Assembly (NCBI RefSeq): GCF_001675165.1
Contig: NZ_LROS01000020.1
Coordinates: 1 to 57,565, forward strand
Reading direction: 5' to 3'
Length of the DNA stretch: 57,565 nt
Source of the DNA: Clostridium ragsdalei P11
GTDB lineage: Bacteria > Bacillota > Clostridia > Clostridiales > Clostridiaceae
The position numbers and the translations under genes were made by a program. Below the pieces are notes generated by a model that saw only the letters and a list, made by a program, of their open reading frames with translations, did no database searches and was not told where the DNA came from. The first letter of the stretch is position 1. Every line of letters begins with the position of its first letter. This document shows positions 51,688 to 57,565 of this stretch, piece by piece.

Positions 51688-53079
51688 TTACATTTTATCA
51701 AACTCCTTTATTCTACCTACCATGATATTGGAATTTTTAGAATCTTTAACTACATCAGTCATTTTTTTATTAGTCTCCCTTGCAAGAATTGACGCCACTT
51801 CATAAAGGCACCTTGTTCCTCTACAATCTCCAAAAGTTGCACCTGTCCTTCTCTTTATACCTTCTATAGTACGTGCCCCTAATGGTCTACTTATGGCATC
51901 TATTATTTCACCCTCTGTTACCTTATTACAATAACATATCACCTTACCATATTTCCTATTTAGCTTTATTATTTTTTTTCTTTCCTCATTAGAAAGTTCT
52001 CTAAATTTGTAAAATTCCCTCCTCTTATCCACAAAATCCTTTTTCAAGCGGCAATTTAGTTTGTTTACTACTGTCTTGCACACTATATTTGCAATTGCAG
52101 GTGTCATTGTAACCTGCCCATAATGTTTTCCTATTATTTTAATATAATCTTCATCAATTAAACTATCGTCTATAATTAAAAAATCATCATAAAAATGTGA
52201 ATTATAAAAATCATTAATATTTTCCTGTGATAAATCTTTTATAAAACCACTTATTTTTTGTAGTCCCTCTTCACAATTTATTTTTTCACTATTCTTTAAT
52301 CCTACTAACAATTTATTTTCTTTTCCAGGGATAATACATGTTTTATTATCCCCCTCCCCTATTGTAGAAATTATATTATTATAGGGTTTGCTTAATTTTT
52401 TTTCTACGGAAAAATATTCTAAATATTTTACATTTTGATTTACCTTATTTTCTCTATCTATACTATAATTTTTACCTGGGGTCGTATTTAGTACCATATT
52501 ACACGTAAATTTATTTTTATTGGTCACTACCTTAAAACCTTTGGATATACTTTCTATATCCAAAACTTCTTCCCCTAACTTAAAATTGACCCCATTGTCA
52601 CAAGCAATTTCACCATAAGAAATAGCTAAATCATAAGGTGATATAATCCCCGTATTTTTAGAATAAATAGCTTTTTTTATATTTTTCCCCAAATTTGGTT
52701 CTATCATCTGTACTTCTTCTCCATCTAACAGCTGTATGTTTTCCATGCCCCTATTCAAAGCTTTATTATACATACAAATTAGCTTTTTCTCACCTTCTTT
52801 AGTATCTGCTAACAGTAAGTATCCCTTCTTCTCAAAGAAAATATTAAACTTAGATGCCAAATCAGACATAATCTTACTGCCAGCAAATTCAAGTTTTGAT
52901 AATGATATATCTTCACATTCCAATCCATCATACACTATAGAATAATCTATAGGTGCTACATCATTAGCAATATCATAATCTTTTTCAATCAATGCTATAT
53001 TTAAATTATACTTTGAAAGTTCATAGGAAACTGCACATCCTATTATTCCCCCTCCTAATATAAGCACATCATAATCCAT
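51688..53079 (-). CDS. GlpA-like FAD oxidoreductase with a BFD [2Fe-2S] domain
   Basis: A 463-aa flavoprotein: FAD-binding ILGGGIIGCAVSYELSKYN at the N-terminus, a DAO/GlpA-like middle, and a C-terminal BFD-type domain with CYCNKVTEGEIIDAI and CRGTRC (C-x-C and C-x4-C ligands). Relatives form the GlpA-type subunit of anaerobic glycerol-3-phosphate or similar dehydrogenases. GAAGGGGAG precedes ATG 53079. Substrate unproven. Confidence 0.87.
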   Translation of the reverse strand: MDYDVLILGGGIIGCAVSYELSKYNLNIALIEKDYDIANDVAPIDYSIVYDGLECEDISLSKLEFAGSKIMSDLASKFNIFFEKKGYLLLADTKEGEKKLICMYNKALNRGMENIQLLDGEEVQMIEPNLGKNIKKAIYSKNTGIISPYDLAISYGEIACDNGVNFKLGEEVLDIESISKGFKVVTNKNKFTCNMVLNTTPGKNYSIDRENKVNQNVKYLEYFSVEKKLSKPYNNIISTIGEGDNKTCIIPGKENKLLVGLKNSEKINCEEGLQKISGFIKDLSQENINDFYNSHFYDDFLIIDDSLIDEDYIKIIGKHYGQVTMTPAIANIVCKTVVNKLNCRLKKDFVDKRREFYKFRELSNEERKKIIKLNRKYGKVICYCNKVTEGEIIDAISRPLGARTIEGIKRRTGATFGDCRGTRCLYEVASILARETNKKMTDVVKDSKNSNIMVGRIKEFDKM

Positions 53080-53155
53080 GTTAATCTCCCCTTCAAAGAA
53101 ATCTTTATTTTAATAATCTAAAAATAGCCCTGTTTCTACTACTTTGTATTAAATT

Positions 53156-55873
53156 CTATTTACTTAGTGAATTCAATATATCTCCAAGTTTTTTAATATT
53201 ATCTCCATATCCTGACCAATCACCATTTTTTTGTGCATTTAATGCATTCTCATACAAACTCTTAGCCTGCTTTATCTTTTCCTGATTGTCGTTATTAGTA
53301 GGCACCAGCTGACTTTGAGCAGCACTATTTCCTTGTGATTGATTATTTTGCTTATAGTTAAATATCTGCTGCAAAGCATCATCTATGCTTTCAGCTAATA
53401 TTATTTTATCACCATAAGATACTACGACTCTTTTCATCTCTGGTATACTATCTTTGCCACTAGCTCTAAGATACATAGGTTCTATATAAACCAAAGAATT
53501 ATTTATAGGAACTATCATGGTATCACCAAATTGAACCTTAGACCCATCTTTATTCCAAAGTGACAGTTGAGTAGATATAGTCGTATCCTGATTTAATTTT
53601 TGTTTAAATAAGTATGGACTATATATCGTCTTCTCTGGAGGGAATTTATATAGAATCATCTTTCCATAGTTTTTTCCATCCATCCTAGCTCCAAATAAAG
53701 CTACCATATTGTCCTTATCTCTCATATTAAAATATTGCAGCAATATCATTTCTTCCTTATTAGCACCTGGAAGTTTCATAACAACATAAGGAGACTCCAT
53801 TAGATTCTTTTCGCCACTAACCTGTTTTTGGTTCTTAGCTACTTCCCATAAATCTTCTCCACTATAAAATACTCCTGGATCTGTTACATGATATTTCCCA
53901 AGTACACTACATTGAATATTAAACAAATCTTTTGGATATTTAAAATGCTTAACTATATCAGGTGATAGTTGATTCATATTTTTAAATAAGTTAGGAAATA
54001 TTTTTGCATAGCTTTTTATTATAGGATCAGTTTTATCCACTATATAAAAATTTACGTCTCCATTTAAAGCATCTATAGTAACCTTCACAGAATTTCTCAT
54101 ATAATTTACATCGTTCTGAGGTTGTGAAAAAGGATATCTATTTGAAACAGTGTATCCATCTAATATCCAATATAACTTTCCTCCACTTGCAACTATATAG
54201 GGATCTGAGTCATAGTTTAAAAAAGGTGCTATTTTATTGACTCTATCAACTATATTCCTATTTATCAATATCTTACTTTCTTTTGATATATCCCTGGATA
54301 ATAAGAAATTTAAATCCTTCTGATTTATTGCAAATAATAATCTATTTAGAAATCCTAATTTTATTCCATCTGTTCCATTATAAATATTAGTTGCATTATT
54401 ACTTCCTTTAGGATAATCAAATTCACCTATTTTAGTATTAACTACTGCATAGTTATCCGTTTTTTCACCAAAATATATTCTTGGATTTTGAATTTTTATA
54501 TCAGTGGAATTGTTAGGTGGCATATCCTTTATGACAAAGTTAGGCTGTCCTTCTGAAGTTACCGAATTAACTTTATTCATAACTATTCCATAACCATGGG
54601 TATATATAAGATGTCTATTTTGCCATGTATTTGGATCTATTGCCTTGCTGTTTATTTCTCTCGCACCTACAAAAACTTGATTAAATTTTCCATTTATATT
54701 GTATCTGTCTATATCAATATTATTAAAGTTATAATAATATCTTATAATTTGGACTTGATTATAAAATTCAAGTGTAGGATCAAAAGAATTTATCCTTATA
54801 TTATTTATCGTATCCATATTATTTTCTATATCCTTTGAAGTTAAATCATCCTTGACTTGAAAAGACCTAGTATCCACATTATCAATATTAAATGCACTAC
54901 GGGTATAATCTATATTATATTTTATATATGGACTTTCTAAAGTTTTTTGATTGGATTTAACCACAAAATTTTGAACCACAAAAGCCATTAGATTTCCACT
55001 TATAATTAAAACTATTATTACAACTATAGATGCCACTATAGGTTTAATTTTAACTCTAATTATACTAATAAATATAACTATAGCAGCAATAAAAGATGCT
55101 ACTGCAATAATTTTATAGAACAACAAACTTACATGAGCATCTGTATAACTTGCGCCAAATGCTACTCCATTTTGGCTATAAACAAGGTTAATACACTTTA
55201 AAATATACCCTATTGATATACACAATATTATAAGAGCAGCTAAAACTGCCAATTGTTTTCCTGCAAATCTAGTAAGCCCACTATCTAATATATTTATTTT
55301 ACCAAAATTTTTCTTAAAATTTCGTGATACAAATCTATCCTTCATACTTAATATAAAGTATGTAAAAAGAGTTATCAATCCTAATAAAATAAATAGGCTT
55401 ACAAGTGCACTATATATAGATTGTATAAGCGGTAATTTAAATATATAAAAAGAAATATCTAAATTTAAAATTGGGTCTTTTTTATTGAAAGATACTGAAT
55501 TTGTGAATTGTAAAATTCTATACCAATAAGCTGATGCAAATACATAAGAAGCTAAAAAAGACACAATCAAATCAATAAAAAAAACTATTTTTCTCTCAAT
55601 TTTAACTTTACTACTTTTTACCTCAACAACTTTTCTATACTTTATAATGCTTATCCTTAGACTTTTATAATATAACCATATTCCTACAAAGCTTATAATA
55701 AATAAAGGTATCATAAGCTTACATACCGCTACAAGTTTAGTAAAATAAACAGATAAGTATCCTACTTGTTTATACCACTGTATATTTATTACGAAATTTA
55801 CGATATTATTTAAAAATGAAATACACAATACTAAAACTAAAATAAAAATACCTATTGCCATTTTCCTCTTCAT
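53156..55873 (-). CDS. UPF0182 family large membrane protein
   Basis: A 905-aa protein of the UPF0182 (COG1615) family, usual length. Seven hydrophobic segments fill the first ~310 residues; the remainder is a large outside domain including [13 protein letters not shown] and [16 protein letters not shown]. The C-terminal 60 residues are Gln/Asn-rich then helical. Function unknown in all members. AAAGAGGTGG precedes the ATG. Confidence 0.93.
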   Translation of the reverse strand: MKRKMAIGIFILVLVLCISFLNNIVNFVINIQWYKQVGYLSVYFTKLVAVCKLMIPLFIISFVGIWLYYKSLRISIIKYRKVVEVKSSKVKIERKIVFFIDLIVSFLASYVFASAYWYRILQFTNSVSFNKKDPILNLDISFYIFKLPLIQSIYSALVSLFILLGLITLFTYFILSMKDRFVSRNFKKNFGKINILDSGLTRFAGKQLAVLAALIILCISIGYILKCINLVYSQNGVAFGASYTDAHVSLLFYKIIAVASFIAAIVIFISIIRVKIKPIVASIVVIIVLIISGNLMAFVVQNFVVKSNQKTLESPYIKYNIDYTRSAFNIDNVDTRSFQVKDDLTSKDIENNMDTINNIRINSFDPTLEFYNQVQIIRYYYNFNNIDIDRYNINGKFNQVFVGAREINSKAIDPNTWQNRHLIYTHGYGIVMNKVNSVTSEGQPNFVIKDMPPNNSTDIKIQNPRIYFGEKTDNYAVVNTKIGEFDYPKGSNNATNIYNGTDGIKLGFLNRLLFAINQKDLNFLLSRDISKESKILINRNIVDRVNKIAPFLNYDSDPYIVASGGKLYWILDGYTVSNRYPFSQPQNDVNYMRNSVKVTIDALNGDVNFYIVDKTDPIIKSYAKIFPNLFKNMNQLSPDIVKHFKYPKDLFNIQCSVLGKYHVTDPGVFYSGEDLWEVAKNQKQVSGEKNLMESPYVVMKLPGANKEEMILLQYFNMRDKDNMVALFGARMDGKNYGKMILYKFPPEKTIYSPYLFKQKLNQDTTISTQLSLWNKDGSKVQFGDTMIVPINNSLVYIEPMYLRASGKDSIPEMKRVVVSYGDKIILAESIDDALQQIFNYKQNNQSQGNSAAQSQLVPTNNDNQEKIKQAKSLYENALNAQKNGDWSGYGDNIKKLGDILNSLSK

Positions 55874-55918
55874 AATACAACCACCTCTTTTATAAATATA
55901 AAAAATTTTAGCTATGGA

Positions 55919-56434
55919 TCAATCAGAAATCATATACTTTTTCTCTTTCAATTCCCTTTTTATATTCTTAATTATGTCATCGTTTTCTGCAACTATAGTA
56001 TGTAAATGCACACCTCCTGTTAATATTAATAGTGGTTCTGCTTTATACTGTTCTATTTTATTTATAAAATTTTCAACATCATATAAATTTTTTATCATAA
56101 GCATACTTTTTATTTCACCATAAAGGGGATGTTCTACTATTACATCCTGTACTTTACCCCCAAATTTAACTATAGTTTTAAGTTCATCCTCTATTTCACT
56201 TGTTTCGTGTGAAACTGCTATTACAGCCTTAATTAAATTTTTTTCTGCTTTTGGAATCAGATAACCATCTGGGGTTGCTATTATATCTTTACCTTCTGCC
56301 CTTAAAATTGCTATATCTTTAACTATTATTTGTCTAGTAACCCCTAACTTTTCTGCCAAAATATGACCCTTTTGAGGTTCGTCATTTTTTTCAAGAATTT
56401 CTTTAATATATATTCTTCTTTTTTTTGAATCCAT
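55919..56434 (-). CDS. niaR: NiaR-like niacin-responsive repressor
   Basis: A 171-aa regulator with an N-terminal HTH_11 domain (KGHILAEKLGVTRQIIVKDIAILRAEG) and a C-terminal 3H domain, named for its three conserved His, seen in VSHET, VEHPLYG and GGVHLHT. NiaR represses NAD synthesis and niacin uptake genes when nicotinic acid is present. GGAGG supports ATG 56434, four codons inside the frame. No target NAD gene is in the window, so it must act elsewhere. Confidence 0.9.
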   Translation of the reverse strand: MDSKKRRIYIKEILEKNDEPQKGHILAEKLGVTRQIIVKDIAILRAEGKDIIATPDGYLIPKAEKNLIKAVIAVSHETSEIEDELKTIVKFGGKVQDVIVEHPLYGEIKSMLMIKNLYDVENFINKIEQYKAEPLLILTGGVHLHTIVAENDDIIKNIKRELKEKKYMISD

Positions 56435-56444
56435 CTTAACCTCC

Positions 56445-56455
56445 ACTAATACACT
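56445..56455 (-). promoter_or_regulatory. Shared motif upstream of niaR
   Basis: CTAATACACT (plus-strand reading) lies directly before the ribosome binding site of niaR; the identical 10-mer lies at the same place before the HD gene (57066-57075). Possible common operator, perhaps for NiaR itself. Confidence 0.35.
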
Positions 56456-56545
56456 TATACATTAATTATATCATAAAAATTGGAATAAATTTATACACAT
56501 AAAATACTAAAATACTTATAAATTAAAAAAATTTAACTTATAATT

Positions 56546-57049
56546 TTAATTTCTTTTATCGCAATACTTTAATATCTTTAACTCCAAATTATTATTATGA
56601 GTATCGTTATTATGATGATTTTCTATCAAATAAAATAATTTTTCATTATACTCTATCTTTTTTAATAGCTCTACTCCTATTTTACTATGATTGTAATATA
56701 CATTTATCTTTGGCTTTTGAGAAAATTTTCTTAATTTCCCTTTTGAAATCCTATCCATTGATACTATAAATGATTTGTCTATTAGATTTAGCTTTCTATC
56801 TATCTTACCTATATCATGTAAAAGAGCAGCCTTTAGAAGCAATTTCTCATCTACTGTACCTGGCTTACTATTACAAATACGCTCTACATCATATGCTACT
56901 TTTACGCAATGCTTTTGTTCATTTATGGACAGTTTATTAAATAATTTTAATTCTTCTATACTTAAAATATTTTTTATAAACCTACTATCCTGTTCATTAA
57001 TTCTAGAAGTTAATGCCCAATAAAATTGCTTTATTCTATAAAATATCAA
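56546..57049 (-). CDS. HD domain (HDIG-type) phosphohydrolase-like protein
   Basis: A 167-aa protein with an HD motif LLKAALLHDIGKID, preceded by HCVKVAYDV and followed by HSKIGVELLKKI and ENHHNND, the usual metal ligands of HD hydrolases. It starts with TTG 57049, well placed after GGAGGAG; no ATG fits. It is the first gene after the rRNA operon end. The substrate may be a nucleotide, but the family is broad. Confidence 0.85.
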   Translation of the reverse strand: MIFYRIKQFYWALTSRINEQDSRFIKNILSIEELKLFNKLSINEQKHCVKVAYDVERICNSKPGTVDEKLLLKAALLHDIGKIDRKLNLIDKSFIVSMDRISKGKLRKFSQKPKINVYYNHSKIGVELLKKIEYNEKLFYLIENHHNNDTHNNNLELKILKYCDKRN

Positions 57050-57069
57050 TATAAATCTCCTCCAACTAA

Positions 57070-57087
57070 TACACTATTTAAAGTGTA
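57070..57087. promoter_or_regulatory. Inverted repeat upstream of the HD gene
   Basis: TACACT and AGTGTA flank a 6-bp spacer, overlapping the CTAATACACT motif shared with niaR. Confidence 0.4.
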
Positions 57088-57107
57088 CCATAATACGGGC
57101 AAAAAAT

Positions 57108-57139
57108 AAAAGAACTACATAAAACTATGTAGTTCTTTT
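57108..57139 (-). terminator. Terminator of the upstream rRNA operon
   Basis: AAAAGAACTACAT / ATGTAGTTCTTTT, a perfect 13-bp stem with a 6-nt loop and T-rich tail, just after tRNA-Met. Confidence 0.9.
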
Positions 57140-57141
57140 CA

Positions 57142-57218
57142 TGGTGGACCTTCAGGGACTCGAACCCCGGACCCACCGGTTATGAGCCGGTTGCTCTAAC
57201 CAACTGAGCTAAAGATCC
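57142..57218 (-). tRNA. tRNA-Met (anticodon CAT)
   Basis: A 77-nt tRNA with encoded CCA; ACCGGCTCATAACCGGT gives CAT. The first base pair G-C and the overall sequence suggest the elongator type; a tRNA-Ile with a modified CAT cannot be fully excluded. It is the last gene of the rRNA operon. Confidence 0.92.
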
Positions 57219-57224
57219 TTATTA

Positions 57225-57340
57225 CCTGGCAGCGACCTATTCTCCCACAGGGCCTCCCCTGCAGTACCATCGGCACTGTGAAGCTTAACCTTCCTGTTCG
57301 GTATGGAAAGGGGTGTTACCTTCACGTCATTACCACCAGA
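57225..57340 (-). rRNA. 5S ribosomal RNA
   Basis: The minus strand has CTGGTGGTAATGACGTGAAG at the 5' end, CCATACCGAACAGGAAGG in the middle and GAGAATAGGTCGCTGCCAGG at the 3' end, the expected 5S order. Ends are estimated to within a few bases. Confidence 0.95.
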
Positions 57341-57452
57341 TTATTATCGAAAATTGCTATTTCTATCAATTTTCTTTTCTATTATCTTTTAAGAGTTCAA
57401 ATTACTCTGTCCTCTCAAAATTGCACAGTAAATTTTTTTCTTTCGTTTTTAT

Positions 57453-57565
57453 TTGGTCAAGCCCTCGACCTATTAGTATCAGTCAGCTTAACAAGTTGCC
57501 CTGCTTACACCTCTGACCTATCTCCTCGTGTTCTTCGAGGGGTCTTACTAGCTTACGCTATGGGA
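57453..57565 (-). rRNA. 23S ribosomal RNA, 3' end (partial)
   Basis: The minus strand contains the 23S 3' terminal sequences TTAAGCTGACTGATACTAAT and AGGTCGAGGGCTTGACC. The gene continues past the right edge. About 110 nt of AT-rich spacer separate it from 5S. Confidence 0.96.

Overview
This window looks like a low-GC Clostridium chromosome of the saccharolytic/acetogenic cluster I type. The bases are strongly AT-rich, genes are preceded by AGGAGG-type ribosome binding sites, serine genes are controlled by T-boxes, and spore genes (bofA, CotF-type coat protein) are present. It runs from the first ~125 nt of one 16S rRNA gene (minus strand, left edge) to the 3' end of a 23S rRNA gene with its 5S and tRNA-Met (minus strand, right edge), so it is the interval between two rRNA operons that point the same way. 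The backbone serS ... tadA - SRP RNA - dnaX - yaaK - recR - yaaL - bofA is the origin-proximal order known from Bacillus subtilis, here broken up by accessory modules.

Layout. 1-2.0 kb: 16S start, rrn promoter, a double-GNAT acetyltransferase and a 183-bp near-palindrome. 2.0-6.4 kb: a serine-synthesis operon (serC-type aminotransferase, serA, DUF1015) behind two nearly identical tandem T-boxes with UCC (Ser) specifiers, plus two paralogous small Cys proteins. 6.5-9.4 kb: EFR1-type flavodoxin/ferredoxin, TIM-barrel protein, NUDIX, sfsA. 9.5-13.5 kb: bofA to dnaX, SRP RNA and tRNA-Ser(GGA). 13.7-18.15 kb (plus strand): a cassette of small HTH protein, response regulator, histidine kinase and a lantibiotic-immunity-type ABC transporter, lodged between two tRNA-Ser genes. 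18.3-19.0 kb: tRNA-Ser(CGA), tadA, tRNA-Arg(CCT). 19.1-22.8 kb: phasin-like protein, AarF/UbiB kinase, TetR regulator, phosphatidylserine decarboxylase.

22.9-29.7 kb: an RpiR regulator followed by a four-carbon acid-sugar module (LtnD/GarR-like dehydrogenase, DUF1537 kinase, class II aldolase, GntP permease, HAD phosphatase) whose promoter is overlapped by a 46-bp palindrome. 29.8-37.2 kb: AraC/GyrI regulator, cupin protein, and a sugar-acid operon (YagE-like aldolase, YagF/YjhG-like dehydratase, GntP permease) divergent from an IclR regulator. 37.2-38.2 kb: a truncated methyltransferase joined to what looks like a group II intron 5' fragment, and two spore-coat-type genes. 38.3-49 kb (minus strand): a second HTH-RR-HK-ABC cassette with visibly higher GC, then an ABC system containing a permease fused to an M1-type peptidase, a YdcF protein, and a collapsed third ABC operon. 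The same ~70-bp promoter segment precedes all three ABC units, which suggests one regulon made by segmental duplication.

49.0-57.5 kb: tRNA-Arg(ACG), tRNA-Ser(GCT), tRNA-Ser(TGA), serS with its own Ser T-box, a FAD/BFD oxidoreductase with a DUF1667 partner lacking its N-terminal cysteines, a UPF0182 membrane protein, NiaR, an HD protein, and the rRNA operon end. The window therefore holds four tRNA-Ser genes, serS and the serine pathway, all three transcription units of the latter two kinds being read through serine T-boxes. All assignments come from reading the sequence; no database search was run.
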